From assembly GCA_032209605.1 (NCBI GenBank), contig JASFXZ010000013.1:11739901-11803900 (forward strand): 64,000 nucleotides of DNA, written 5' to 3'. Made by a program: the position numbers and the translations under genes. This stretch comes from Mactromeris polynyma (Eukaryota > Mollusca > Bivalvia > Venerida > Mactridae). Shown here one piece after another: positions 13,001-22,979 of this stretch. How positions within the stretch are numbered: position 1 is the stretch's first letter; each line of letters starts with the position of its first letter. The notes under the pieces were generated by a model. It had not been told where the DNA came from, did no database searches, and worked only from the letters and a program-made list of their open reading frames with translations.

Positions 13001-16000
13001 CAACTTTCTAGTTCTATTTGTGATGTAATCAATCTGATTGGTTGATGAAACATTCGTGAAAAGAATATAGACTACTAAAAAGTTGATTATGAAACTGACA
13101 TTTGATGATTGGAACATGGAAGAAGTTGTATTGCCTCACTCCTAGATTGTTTTGGTTGAGCTATGCTTTTATAAACAAGTTGGTTACTGTTGTTCAGCCT
13201 TATGATAAAATTTATGTTTCAGTTGAATTGGACATGAGTGATCTCACCAGTGTACAATGTCATGTCTGTATAAACAACAAAGATGAAAGTATTTGCTCAG
13301 ACGAATTTGTTTCCAGGGCTTTTCAAAGGTAAACTTCGGCCATCTTGAATTTTTAGCTCAACAAGCTTTTAGGGTCGTTGGCTGCCGTCTTTTGTCGTCT
13401 TTCAATATTTTCTTTAAACATCTCCGCCTAAACCACTGAATGGATTTGGCCAAACTTGACAGAAATGATCCTTGGGTGGGTCTCATTCGAAGTTGCATAA
13501 ATAGTTCTGGTCTGCTGCATAAATAGGTCACTGGAGCGAAAAATAGATTTTAAAAGTGAAAACTTAAAAAATCTTCTCGTCTAAAACCATAGAGCTTAGA
13601 TATTTATATACTCTTACAAGATTGCATAAATTATTAAGTTCCGTCATAAAACATGGTAGCCAGAGGCAGGGTTGTGTTCCCTATTTGTGTATAGTGGAAA
13701 CTACAACATTTCCTCCTATACCACTGAATAGATTTTGACCAAATTTCGTAGAAATGATCCTTGGTGGTCCTCTTTCAAAGTTATATAAATGTTTTACGAG
13801 GACTATTTGAATAATCTCTTTGTACCTTTATGTTGAATGTAAAGTCACTGTTGATATATGGTTTTCAAAATGAAGTTGCTTGCGACTCATCTGAATTTCA
13901 ATTAACCTGGCATAAAGAAAAGAGTTTTAGGAAGATTAGGAAGTTTTTATCCCCAGATAAATGGAATTTTTCAGGATCAATTTTATTGTTTATAGCAATA
14001 GTTGAAATCTGAAATATATTTATCTCAATTATAGCAGTATTCATTTCTCAATCATGATATTTTCCCTGTTTCAGGAGTTTTTCAATACCAATAACGTTAC
14101 GCTCAGTTATCAAGAAAGTTGATGAACAGATTCGTCTGCTAGTTCCTCCGGAGCCAGTGAAAAAGATAGTTGTGAAGTCGCGTTTGACTTGGACCCAGAA
14201 AAATAGTGTGAAAAAATTGACGACAGTGAAAACAAATAGTGCTGTGCCAACTCAAAATACATTGACTAGCTTGCCCAATCCTCCACCGTATCCAAGTGCA
14301 GAGGGTTGGTCTCCAAACCAGCATGTTGAAATGCATAAATACACAATTCATTTGAATAAAACATTAACGGAACAGACTACTCCGGTGCCCGAGGAAAGTA
14401 TGGAACAGAAACCTGGTGCAAACCCCCTACTGGCTACCTTGTTAGACGCAAGGTCGCCGGCCATGGAACCAATACAACCACAACATACACCAGCACCGCA
14501 ACCACAGGCTGTGCCCGTAGTGAATGAAAGTCCCATGCTATCAAAACTGTTGGAAGAAAATACTTCCGTAGCTTCTAATCCATTCCCTGCCCCCAATCCG
14601 CGGAAACGATTGGCTAAAAGGAAATCATCGAAAGATATTATAGCCGTAAAAAGTCCTAAACATAGAATATCGGAGTCTGATATCTCTGACTGGGCTTGTA
14701 ATGAAAGAGTTAGTAGTGAAAGACATGGTCAGGGAATGGCTGAAAAACATATTGATCTAGATTCTAGTGGCGGTTCATATGAAGATTTAGTACGTCCATC
14801 TAGTGTTAATAGTGTTGGTAGTGTTGGGGGCCACTCGACGGGGTCAGTCATAGACTTGACGGACATCGGAGAATCACATGTAAAAAAATTGGAGAACAGC
14901 CTTGACAGTATTATGGGAAAAGAATCACCTCGAAGCAGTATGAATATGGGTTATCCTTTAAATAGTCAAATGAGTGGGCTCGACATGATGGATATAAATC
15001 TAAGTGATTTTCCACCTAATCCAAACCAGATATTAGGTGACGGGGGAGGGGACTTTCACCCTCCGCCTCAGTGGGGGTCAAGACAGACCCCACCCACTAC
15101 TTCTCGCAATTCACCACACCATGGAGTCGTGCCAAAAAACGAGAAAACCTCTACCTCACTTGAGGAACTGCTCTTAGGGCCAGGAGGTAGAGAGAACGAA
15201 GGCCCAGTCCCGGCTCACGTTCGACGCAACTCTCAGCAGCGTCGAAACAGCTTGAAGCGCCAGAACTCAATTAGTAGAAACAGTATGGATAGTACTGTTG
15301 GCGTTACAAGCCCAGACGTTTTCTCTCCAATGATGACTTCACCGAGTCATCATCCACTCGCGTCTCCGGGTCAGTTTCCGATTTCCTCACCAAATTATAT
15401 AGTTTCTCCTGTCATTCTACCGCAGATGTCTCCTAGTCATAATTCAACTTTGACATCTCCAAATTTACAAACCGTGTCAGTGAAAAACGAGCCATGTGAC
15501 TCTAAAGCAGGCATTCTGGCATCGTGCCAGATTGCAGCAAGAATGAGCAGTATTCATAGCGTACAGGTTAGCTCAGGCGGAAAGTCAATTTCCATGCTGA
15601 AGGCTCAATTAGACATGAAAAACGATGTGAAGCATAATGCTTGTGCAATAAGTGGTGATCGCGATGGCTTAAAGGAAGATAGTTCTAATAGTTCCACAAA
15701 TTCTCAGCCCCCAGGTTTAAAGATAAAGCTTTCTAACATGAGACAGTATGATAGTGTTTCCCCCGCAGATAGTGATGGAAGTAAGCGTTCTAGCGCATTT
15801 GACTTTCATAGTGACGATGAAGACTTTGTACTCCCTATGGTAGAAAAGATGACAGTTGTGTCAGCATCGCCTACAAGATTACAGATTACTAACAAAAGTA
15901 CTCTCGCAAGCTTTAATAGATTCAATAAGTCAGAAAAATTCAAAAGGAAACAGAGAGAAAAGGAATTAAAATGTGTACTTTCTGTTGATTCAGGGAAAAG

Positions 16001-19000
16001 AAAAAGAGACAAAGACGAAAGTAAAAAGGAAAGAAAAAAGAAAAAATTAAATAACTCGTACTCTGTTGAAAAGGAGACTGCAGTTTATAAGTCGACCACT
16101 GTTGATGTCGATGTTGGAAATGAAAACGAACATTATAAACCAATGCCAAAACTGAAAATAACCAAAGAAGGTGTTAAAATGTCTATAGAGAATTCAGTGC
16201 TACATTCGAAAGAAGTGAAAACAGTGGATAAATTGGAAAAAACTGAAAAGGAAGCTGTTGTAAAAATTGAGAAATTGGAAAAATCTATTAAGAAAGAGAT
16301 ACTTGAAAAAGAAATCAGAGTGAAAGATAAACTGTCTAAAAAGGATAATAGAATAAGTGAGAAAACGAAAAACTCCGGGTCAACTTCCAAAGGTATATCT
16401 GCTTCTGATGAAGGCATTTTTGATAGAATTAATGCTATGAAGACTGAGAATTTATCTAAGGGTGATGGTGAAGGTCCTGAGAAAAATTCACCTCACGAAA
16501 ATAGGAAAACAAGTTCATCTAAATCTAACAAGTCTCATAAAACCCAGCGCAGTAGTTCATCATCAAAATCAGACTCTAAAATCTCTCGGACTCCAACTAT
16601 AAAGCTTAAGCCAATTGTAGTGCCATCTAGTAATTCATCGGGGGTAAATGTCAGTCGGACACCATCCACCCCCACAACTCCTTCAACTCCGAAGTCAGTT
16701 GCTCAGTCACCTACCTCCACAACCATTGGTAAAATTGGTGCCGTTTCCTTGGCAACTTCTGGATCTCAAAAGCAACTTACGCAAAACAGTAATGGCAAAA
16801 GTCCGCAAGGACTTAATGCTGCTGGAAAATCATCCGCACCTTCTTCCAAAAGTTCATCAGGGTCATCATCTTCATCTATGTCTTCGAAGTCGAGTGGAAG
16901 CAACCTACAGAAAAATATTCAGATTCAAGGACCCAGTGGTAAAAATTCCCCTAACCCGCAAAGCAATAAGTCCAGTCATGCACGAAGTTCTAGTACTTCA
17001 GCATTGAACTCAAGCTCAAGTTCCTCGAAGTCCGACAAATCATTAAACAAATCTTTAACTTCCGCTTCTTCAAGAACTTCTTCTCCTCATTCAGAGAAAG
17101 AGAAATCTAAGTCCAGTTCTCGCAGTTCAAGTTCTAGCGGACGTGATAAGTCTACCTCAAGCAGTAAAACAAGTGTTCCTACGTCTACAGTCATGACTGC
17201 AGCATCTGTGCTTTCATTTTTGAATCCTAAGGCCAACAAAATTGCTAGCTTGCCTCCAATACCTAAGTTAAGCTCAACATCGAGCGGACAAAAAGTGCCA
17301 ACTCCAACTTCTGTTAATAATCCTATTGTGACTACAACTAGTGCTGCTACTTCTTGTACTTCTACTACTTCTACTGCTAATTCCAAGTTTTCCAAGGCAG
17401 GTGGTCAAGTTACAAGTTCCTCTAAGAGTAACTCTACATCTAGTGCGAATTCTGGAAAATCCAATATGTATGTGTCTAATTCTGGTAGTTCTAAAAATAG
17501 TTATTCACACAACAAAGGCAATAGTGGAAATAGCTCGAACAATTCAACCAACAGACCAACAAATCAGTTGGTGTCTAATTCCAATAGAAGTAGTGGTAAT
17601 TCTCCCCAAAGTTATTCTAACAAAAGTGGTAACTCCTACAAGGGTAATAATCATAGCAATGTGAATAATTCCAACACAAACTACAGGAATAATTACAACA
17701 GTGGAAATAATTCTCAGAACCGTAGTTCTAGCGCACATAATTCTGGAAGTAATTCAAACTGGGGAAATAATAGTACGACAAATTCAAACCCTCATAGTGG
17801 TAGCAAGCCATCTAGTAACTCCAATGTGTCTAATCAACAAAGTGGTTCCAGGGCAAGCAAGGGCAGTAATTCTGATAGTGCTGGTAACAGAACTTCTTCT
17901 GTAAATAATAACGTGTCAAATTTTAGGGGCAGCAACACGGTGCCAAATGCTCCAAAAGGCCCAGGACCCCCTCGACAATCTTCTGTTGACAAAAATAAAC
18001 AGAGTGTAAATAATACCGCTGCTAGGGGCCGCAAAGGGTCCTTGTCAGCTGTTATAGATAAATTAACATGCAAAGCAACTGTTCCTGTAAGCAACAAATC
18101 ATCGTCTCAGCGGAATGATCAGGTGGTTGTTAACGAGTCACCTGCTAGTCCAGAAATGGAGTGTTCAGTGCCTGCTGTTGCGGAAGAGAAAAAAGTCGTG
18201 ATATTTGAAGCTCCTGCAAGCCCTGAACCCGAAAGTTCCATTGCTATAGTGTCTAAGGGTGATCAGACAAGTACTAGTAGTGAAATCGTTAGTATTCCTT
18301 TGGAAAATGAACCTGAGCGGTCCACTAACACTAGTGATTTCTCCAGAAATTGCCCCGTTAATAAGTTGTCTAATAGTGATAAGAAAAGAGACAGCACTTC
18401 ATCAAAATCATCTGTCACTTTGAATTCATCGCCTAAAATCATTCCATTAAATTCTCCCAAAGACAAACAGTCAGTAAGTAAGACTACTGCGGTATCTAGT
18501 TTTAAGAAAGCATTAACAGAACAGAGTAGTGTTGAGATTGTTAACAGTGTAGATAAGCAGAACGGTGAGGCCGAGGAGTACAATGCTAAAAACGAAACTG
18601 GCTCAACGGAAATCAATTCTCATATCCCATCTCTAGATCTCGCAGTCAATGACACTAAAGCTAAGGACAATGTGTTTAAAATTCCTACTCAAAAACTGAA
18701 CGAAAATTCTGATAAGCATTCGGAAGATATTGAAAACTTGGGTGGACGGCGGAAGTTTCACTCTGGTTCCTTAAACAAATCAGTGTCAGATTCAAGCAGC
18801 CCTGTTAGCAGTCCAGAAAATGGCTTAATCATAGATTGTCCATCTTCACCGCGACATCTTCAGAATAAAACGAACTCACCTCAGTGCAATCCAGTATTGG
18901 ATAATTTATCCGAGACTAAGACATCGGCAAATTATCTCAAATCACCAAATATGAAAACTAAATTGAAGAATTCGCCATCTTGTTCTCCCTCCAGAAAGGA

Positions 19001-19085
19001 CAGTTCAGGTCTTGGATCGAATGCAAATTCACCTGACGTGTTTGAGGATGATTTAATGGATGAAGCATTAGGTTTTGGAAATTAA
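4014..19085 (+). CDS. MED1: Mediator complex subunit 1 (MED1), ten exons, 5' partial
   Basis: Spliced gene; coding exons are 4014-4088, 5230-5297, 6446-6532, 7314-7431, 8696-8820, 10015-10112, 11007-11199, 12013-12108, 13223-13328 and 14075-19085. All have AG/GT borders and compatible phases and give 1,991 residues plus a stop; the start codon is outside the window. MED1 is a nuclear Mediator subunit that bridges RNA polymerase II to nuclear receptors. The first nine exons and the start of the tenth encode the folded Med1 domain (YYVSPYDLL, LPDQQHIYFFNK, VTKIPFTHP and SIPITLRSVIKK blocks). The last exon encodes a Ser/Asn/Lys-rich disordered tail with LxxLL boxes at 14430-14444 and 14538-14552. 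A conserved SLSAVIDKL box is at 18039-18065, and the C-terminus DDLMDEAL..GN resembles human MED1. The tail looks longer than the human one. I see no competing family. Confidence 0.97.
4124..4400 (+). repeat. Interspersed repeat family S, copy 1
   Basis: Begins near cagccgtactaacatg and ends near gatatttcttgtttata. Related copies lie at 42250-42545 (same strand) and 29330-29633 (opposite strand). It has no coding frame and may be an old MITE or a LINE fragment. Confidence 0.65.
5230..5297 (+). CDS. MED1: MED1 exon
   Basis: The acceptor is ctgtttcag. It encodes SINGVANYIHKSPLGILLPRRGG, matching the 'GYLTPRSGG' neighbourhood of vertebrate MED1. The donor is AGAGGAG|gtatgt at 5298. That donor and the intron start after it are then repeated in tandem (next entry). 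Confidence 0.93.
5291..5785 (+). repeat. 70-bp minisatellite built from a 5' splice site
   Basis: Seven copies of a unit starting at the exon end and running into the intron. Each starts agaggaggtaYgtact and ends ttagccaatctat. Donor-like GT dinucleotides fall at 5298, 5369, 5439, 5509, 5579, 5649 and 5719, a period of 70 after the first 71. Only the first is the expected MED1 donor. Reading past it meets an in-frame TAG within the first unit, so use of any later donor would put a stop in the message. Confidence 0.95.
6019..6179. mobile_element. Foldback MITE, family B, copy 1
   Basis: Starts cagtaaaatctcacttaaag, ends gaggttttactg, and is flanked by TA on both sides. The inside repeats 'aagaccacctcaatatt' in both orientations. 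Relatives lie at 20594-20930, 33901-34313, 35909-35959 (fragment) and 55510-55668. TA flanks suggest a Tc1/mariner-type relative. Confidence 0.8.
6185..6380 (+). repeat. Interspersed repeat with AGGTCA-like half sites
   Basis: Contains cattcaccttgggtagcaga, ggaaccctattgatttt and ggggcataatg...acatctcttgttt. All of these recur at 26230-26325 next to a longer related repeat. At 6321-6339 three hexamers, GGGTCA, AGGTGA and AGGTCA, stand in direct repeat with 1-base and 0-base spacing. Confidence 0.7.
6446..6532 (+). CDS. MED1: MED1 exon
   Basis: The acceptor is tgtattgtag. It encodes HPMKLIYYVSPYDLLCKK and onward, a strong match to the 'KYYVSPSDLL' block of the Med1 domain. The donor is GAAG|gtaagt. 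Phases join both neighbours without a shift. Confidence 0.95.
7314..7431 (+). CDS. MED1: MED1 exon
   Basis: The acceptor is cttttcag. It encodes ITDNHLGHSVTVTLEP, then YLNKLQTIPLMSM, corresponding to the segment of the Med1 domain that holds 'LGMNASVTIE' in human. The donor is AGAAG|gtagga, a slightly weak donor. Confidence 0.93.
7551..7626. repeat. Palindromic hairpin element, copy 2
   Basis: Starts tcgagggttcagcgcaagac and ends cactgaaccctcga, so it is self-complementary over about 76 bp. It lies in a MED1 intron, about 120 bp after an exon. Confidence 0.8.
8180..8290 (-). other. Possible degenerate tRNA-like (SINE) segment
   Basis: On the minus strand a GTTCGAACC B-box-like word at 8215-8223 follows an A-box-like TAGCAGTAGTG at about 8268-8278. 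Stem pairing is poor and no target duplication was found. It may be an old SINE head. Confidence 0.25.
8329..8485. mobile_element. Short MITE, family C, copy 1
   Basis: Ends are tcagaggtgtcaataa and, inverted, gcaggggtgtcacttatt. A second copy at 20624-20787 sits inside another MITE. Flanking 'ttca' on both sides may be a 4-bp target duplication. Confidence 0.7.
8696..8820 (+). CDS. MED1: MED1 exon
   Basis: The acceptor is tctgtttcag. It encodes LHQFQNVNNVNSCSLYANFA then LPHAIPVALSVITSIKDIT, corresponding to the human 'FPQPIPVSRAFVQKLQNCTG' region. The donor is ACAG|gtttgt. Confidence 0.93.
8937..9214. mobile_element. MITE with TIRs of about 35 bp
   Basis: Left gggcaatataacagaaacat then cttaagtaaaatctta; right taagatttacttaagatg then cttctgtaatacgggccc. 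A 25-bp T run at 9049-9073 lies inside. It lies in a MED1 intron. Confidence 0.7.
9215..10014. other. MED1 intron, no gene seen
   Basis: No exon is supported. At 9465-9560 a stretch with 'ttacccgaatactttgtatcatcc' words resembles 43950-44040, so it is probably an old repeat. Confidence 0.6.
10015..10112 (+). CDS. MED1: MED1 exon
   Basis: The acceptor is atgttgcag. It encodes LDVTCEKEKPFLSLLLQHCS then NNEELFV, ending at GTG|gtgtgt in phase 0. A competing open frame that runs on to 10392 reads through the donor and is not the spliced product. Confidence 0.92.
10113..11006. other. MED1 intron, no gene seen
   Basis: AT-rich sequence without a supported exon or a clear repeat. Confidence 0.6.
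11007..11199 (+). CDS. MED1: MED1 exon
   Basis: The acceptor is cactttcag. It encodes TLPDQQHIYFFNK...GCLGQTGALVTKIPFTHP and QQLMFNSVIRSLVRP, the best conserved block of the Med1 domain (human 'ALPGQQHCYFLNK', 'LVSKITFQHP'). The donor is AGAG|gtaagt. Confidence 0.96.
11262..11414. repeat. Possible short inverted-repeat element
   Basis: The left end gcatgagaattttct and the right end ttgcattctcatgc are partial inverted copies. Part of the left end also occurs at 11629. It lies in a MED1 intron. Confidence 0.4.
12013..12108 (+). CDS. MED1: MED1 exon
   Basis: The acceptor is attctttcag. It encodes YQSGVVFELTAVSLTYISVM then FEHPLQHSMLT, matching human 'LLQFEVCPLSESRFSVSFQHP'. The donor is ACAG|gtgggt. 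Confidence 0.95.
12159..12427 (-). mobile_element. tRNA-derived SINE with target duplication, copy 1
   Basis: On the minus strand the element begins with a tRNA-like head. The A box TGGTCCAGTGG and B box GGTTCGATTCC are intact, the acceptor stem pairs GCCGCG with CGCGGC, and the anticodon position reads TGT (Thr). The body contains 'ctccacaYgtggagg'-like and 'ggaagggtatgacctgccg' words. The 11-bp duplication ctgtttaagtt is at 12148-12158 and 12428-12438. The head would supply the RNA polymerase III promoter. A shorter relative lies at 43520-43757. It lies 50 bp after a MED1 exon. Confidence 0.88.
12440..13222. other. MED1 intron, no gene seen
   Basis: AT-rich, without a supported exon or clear repeat. 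Confidence 0.55.
13223..13328 (+). CDS. MED1: MED1 exon
   Basis: The acceptor is ttatgtttcag. It encodes ELDMSDLTSVQCHVCINNKD then ICSDEFVSRAFQR, aligned with human 'VVMDVQDSTHVSCKLY' and 'ICTDDFIAKVVQR'. The donor is AAAG|gtaaac. Confidence 0.95.
13345..13800 (+). repeat. Interspersed repeat with an internal duplication
   Basis: Two diverged copies of a module carrying 'accactgaat-gatt-ttg-ccaaa' and 'gaaatgatccttgg' lie at about 13430-13500 and 13715-13790. A similar 'cctctttcaaagttgt' module occurs at 25805-25825. It lies in the last MED1 intron. Confidence 0.6.
14075..19085 (+). CDS. MED1: MED1 last exon: end of Med1 domain and disordered tail
   Basis: The acceptor is ccctgtttcag. The first codons (RSFSIPITLRSVIKKVDEQI) finish the folded domain; about 1,600 codons of low-complexity tail follow. 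LxxLL boxes: LATLL at 14430-14444 and LSKLL at 14538-14552, 36 codons apart, as in the vertebrate receptor-interaction pair; LEELL at 15159-15173 is a third. A strongly basic stretch at about 15946-16050 is probably nuclear-localising. Ser-rich and then Asn/Ser-rich runs cover about 16500-17930. GRKGSLSAVIDKL ends at 18065. The stop is 19083-19085. Open frames on other strands and frames in this exon are shadows of its biased composition. Confidence 0.96.
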
Positions 19086-20250
19086 TTCGCAACAGCAAAA
19101 AAAAATTAATGTTAGCCAAAATGTGTTCGAAAATATTTTTTTTTTAGAATTGATACAGATTTTTTCTAAAATAATGAATTGGGTGCCAAAATTGTTTGCC
19201 TCCTAGATCTATTTTTATTTTAATGCTTGGTATTTTACTGGGACACATGAAATTTTACAAAAATTCCAATGTATGTTTTCTGAAATGATAGATTAATTTA
19301 ATACTACTGATTAATGACTGCTGTATGGATTTTCATTGATTGAAATTTCGTTGTTTCTTACAAAGGCTAGTCAATAAACGTATTTAAACTTCATTTTTTT
19401 ATGTTTTTTTGCATTTAAGCTCAATTTTGTTCAGTTATACTATTGTTACATGATGAATTGTCCAATATTGAATGCCTGTGGGTTTATCAACTTGTTACTT
19501 TTTCTTGAAGCCTAGGTACATGGTTCGCGCTTCTGTCACAATTCACACCTTTTTCACTATGTACTCGACTTTTTCTAACTGAGATGATTTTATACTGCTT
19601 GCCAATTTCTGGTTTTCTGTAAGTTATTTACATGTTATACTAATTTTTGTAAGTTTTTATAATGTTTGAAAATTGCAATAGTGTTCTGCCATAAATTGGA
19701 ACATAGTCTAATTTGTAAGATCTTTTGAAATTTTTTCTTTGCATTTTATATCAGAACAAGTTAAGAAATGATCAGAAATAATAGGTGATTGTTTTGCTCA
19801 TCATATAATTAGTTAATTTTTAGCAGCGTTTGATTTGTTGTCACGAAGAAACTTGAGACTTTCATTCGGTTGAACTTATTTTCACATTTACCAAGATACC
19901 ATGTTATTGAAGCATTAAGAATTTATACGCGTTATCATTATCTGAAGTTGTCAGTGAATTTTGAATCCAATCAATTTAATGTAAACTTAAATTTGCTTTC
20001 TGTTTGTTCAAGTAAGAAAATTGCACAGTTAGGCGTCCATTCTTCACAACTTTTTTACACCATTTCTAATTTAGTATTAGAATTTAGTATTAAGTTTATT
20101 TCTAGGTTAAAATATAGGCCATATTCTTTGATATGCCATTTATAATGTATGTATTATTTATATATTTGTATTGTTACTGACTGTTATACAATTGGTTACA
20201 TGAGAAGTGCTGGGCATGCAATATTGAATATAAGTTAAACATGGAAGTCT
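19086..20250 (+). other. MED1 3' UTR and downstream DNA
   Basis: AT-rich sequence after the MED1 stop with no repeat seen. The first canonical polyadenylation hexamer is at 19373-19378. Confidence 0.6.
19373..19378 (+). terminator. Candidate MED1 polyadenylation signal
   Basis: AATAAA about 290 bases after the MED1 stop, followed by a T-rich stretch near 19392-19408. Later signals could also be used. Confidence 0.45.
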
Positions 20251-20511
20251 GGGTCCGTATTCACAAACGTTTTAAGACTGAATCTCAGACTTAGACTTTA
20301 AAATGGTAAAATTTCATTTTGATCCTACGTTATCATAACACAATATATTTTGATAAAACATGGCAAAAGTGTAGAGTGAGTAATAGGAAATATTCAGGCA
20401 TAAAATGATCCGTTTAAATATAATGAAAACGAAATGCTTGTAAATTTATTTTTTGCAATTTTAAAGTCTAAGTCTGAGATCCAGTCTTAAAACGTTTGTG
20501 AATACGGACCC
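20251..20511. mobile_element. MITE with near-perfect TIRs of about 50 bp
   Basis: Left gggtccgtattcacaaacgt then tttaagactg; right cagtcttaaaacgtttgtga then atacggaccc. It has no coding capacity and is probably a recent non-autonomous DNA element. Confidence 0.85.
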
Positions 20512-20593
20512 TGGTGTTACCTTTAACTCTGTAATGATTCATATGTCAGTGAAATGTCATGATCTCCGTTACTGACTGCTTCTGTCTTGCATA

Positions 20594-20930
20594 CGGTAAA
20601 ACCTCAAGAATAAGACCACCCTAGCAGCGGTGTCAATAAAAACCGGGAGCCGGTTAAATTACCCAGCATCATCACTCGGCTACTTTTCTTGTATGAATGA
20701 TCATAATGAAGGGGAGTTCTTACCCCATAGACTCCCGCCTACATTTGGTGATTTTCCTGCTACTTCAAGAATAAGTGACACCCCTGCCCTTTGGACCCTT
20801 GAAAACTTGTCTTCTTATTGAAGTGGTCTTAATATTTAGGTTGAATAAAACACAAAACAGCAAAAATGGACTTGAAAATAATTTTGAGATGGTCTCTTTA
20901 TTGAGGTGGTCTGTAAGTCAGGTTTTACTG
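20594..20930. mobile_element. Foldback MITE, family B, copy 2 (with nested MITE)
   Basis: Starts cggtaaaacctcaag and ends caggttttactg, flanked by TA on both sides. It is interrupted after 'aagaccaccct' by the element at 20624-20787. Without that insertion it resembles the copy at 6019-6179. Confidence 0.78.
20624..20787. mobile_element. Short MITE, family C, copy 2, nested
   Basis: Starts gcagcggtgtcaataa and ends ataagtgacacccctgc. Similar along its length to 8329-8485. It inserted into an existing family B element, which gives a relative age order. Confidence 0.78.
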
Positions 20931-21202
20931 TACATCAAAGTAGCCTGTGCGCATACAGTGCTGTTTCCCGAATATGTTAGCTAAAAATTCACATGTATTT
21001 CTTTAAAAATGTTCTTTAAACAAGAAAAGAAGTAAAACAATCTGGTTGAAATTATATTTTCACATATCTCCATGTTAACATTAGCTTCATTATTCCCTAT
21101 GGTTTATGAAATAAGTTAAGTATGAAAACACAATACACAAATTCACATGTACATCTCATTCTTTTGAATACATTTCATATGTTTTTCTTGAATGGACTGG
21201 GG

Positions 21203-21416
21203 CAGGGCTCTAGAAATCCACTAGTCCAATGTCCTGGACCAGTCTAATTGCCGATTCGGACTACCAACAGTTGGGTTTGAAACCAGTCTGTTTCAGAAGC
21301 CTGGACTCAATGCTATATATAAAAGACGCCCACACAAGTCCCATGTCGGACGAGTCAAATTTAAAATGTCCACTAGTCCGGGACAAGAGCATTTGGGAAA
21401 AAATTCTAGAGCCCTG
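21203..21416. mobile_element. MITE with cagggctctagaa ends
   Basis: Left cagggctctagaaatcc and right ttctagagccctg are inverted copies. The interior repeats 'cactagtcc' words in pairs. It has no coding capacity. Confidence 0.65.
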
Positions 21417-21892
21417 TGGGATAAAATATAATCATAGCTCACTGTATTAAAGGATCAGTCTTGAATATGTTCCTACTGTTAACGGAGTAAGTAGACAGCT
21501 GCTGGTGTTAAAATGATCCAACTCAACTCTGACATATCAGTTGAATCAAGTACCAGATATTCATCTTTCTGCACCTTTATGTGTCATTGACAGACTTATA
21601 ATCCAATCATGCTAGTTTATTGTTTGTAGTGTAGTAGCTCAAATTCTTGTTTTTGTTATTTTTCATAATGGATGTAATATATGTTTGTTTTGCAAATTTA
21701 TTTATTAAAGTCTTGAGTTTTGTCAAGTATTGCATGAGACAAATGTGTTGTACTATGTGCTGTTATTTCACTGTAAATCAGTCATGTTTATAGAATTTTA
21801 AGTTATTTCACATTAAATGTGAAGCAGGCCATAGCCACTTATATTTATCAATATCTAAGACCACTTAATGTGTTTGCTATACATAGTTCTCG
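21417..21892. other. Non-coding stretch, nothing recognised
   Basis: AT-rich. No exon or repeat family was recognised. Confidence 0.5.
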
Positions 21893-22209
21893 CATCTCCA
21901 ATATTTACCTCCCTTGTTCTGAATTGTCGGCCATTTTGATAGGCAAACTTCCTTAAAGTCTATGGGGAATATAATGTAAATGATGATAAACTAATCAGAT
22001 ATATAAAAAATAACTTATTCATTATGCTCATGTGGGCATTTCACTCAGTAAGTTGAAGAAAAAGTGGTTGTCACATGCAACGTATCTTGGTATTTTCTCA
22101 ATTATCACATATTTGGAAATTACTCCTATAAGGGTTTATCGGTTATGCCTTTTCAAAATTGCCGACAGTAAAGAACAAGGGAGGTAAATATTGTAGATGT
22201 AGGAACTAT
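21893..22209. mobile_element. MITE family P, uninterrupted copy
   Basis: About 317 bp. The left end is atagttctcgcatctcc with acctcccttgttc; the right end is gaacaagggaggtaaat with gtaggaactat. The two halves are complementary over much of their length, so the transcript would fold back. Confidence 0.82.
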
Positions 22210-22643
22210 GTCGTTACATCTAAATGTGTCTATCAGGCAAAAAGTTCACATTCTGTATCCAGAAGTTATTGTATTTCTGTTCCGATAAATTATCTAAATT
22301 TCTATGTCCAATTGTTGTTCAACTACAAGATATCGGGTTTCGTTTTGATACATTTATGTTAAGCAAATTGTCGCATTGTAATGTTAACACTTGCCGGATA
22401 GTTTTAATAAATTCCTCAGTATATGTTACTTTCTCACTGTTCTTTTCATACAAGTAAGATCACGTCGCTATACTATTCCTGGGAATTTGTGTACCAGTAT
22501 GTACGTTGTTGGACTAGTTTCATTTTGTAACTGCTGTTTGTAATAATACCAAGTCTTAATTGAAAGTTACTTGATAAGAATGCCATGCTGATTTTTGTAT
22601 CTGTTAGACCATTGCCACAAGTTCTATAAGGCGTTAAAAAAAA

Positions 22644-22979
22644 CATGTTGGTTCCAGGTTTCCCGACCTACCCTCTATTTTTGCCCCGACCCTAGAACAT
22701 TTTTTCGCCTGTTAACATTTTTTTTTTTTTTGGGTATAAAATTTCTTTGTGTGAATTTTTCTTTAGGTTCATATTTCTGCCCAGTTATTAGATGCTTTAC
22801 GAGTATTCCAGCTATAGAGCGTTATATTCACCTTGATTAAACATTATCCATGTTAAAAGGGAAAGGGGATTTGTCTTTTAACATATATTCATTTAAATCT
22901 ATATTAAATTTGCTTTGTTTGAAAAAATTCTGACCTACCTACCCTATTTTTTTTGGCACGAAACCTGAAACAAACATAT
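22644..22979. mobile_element. MITE-like family R, copy 1
   Basis: Starts near ttggttccaggtttcccgac and ends near ggcacgaaacctgaaac; the outer ggtttc/gaaacc words are inverted. Contains 'gacctaccct' near both ends and a T run. Copies lie at 28423-28755 and 32966-33323. Confidence 0.7.

Noticed and set aside
16648..18616. Several open frames of 60-119 codons overlapping the MED1 tail on both strands
   Set aside because: They are shadows of Ser/Asn/Lys-rich codon composition in the MED1 reading frame and show no domain or splice support.
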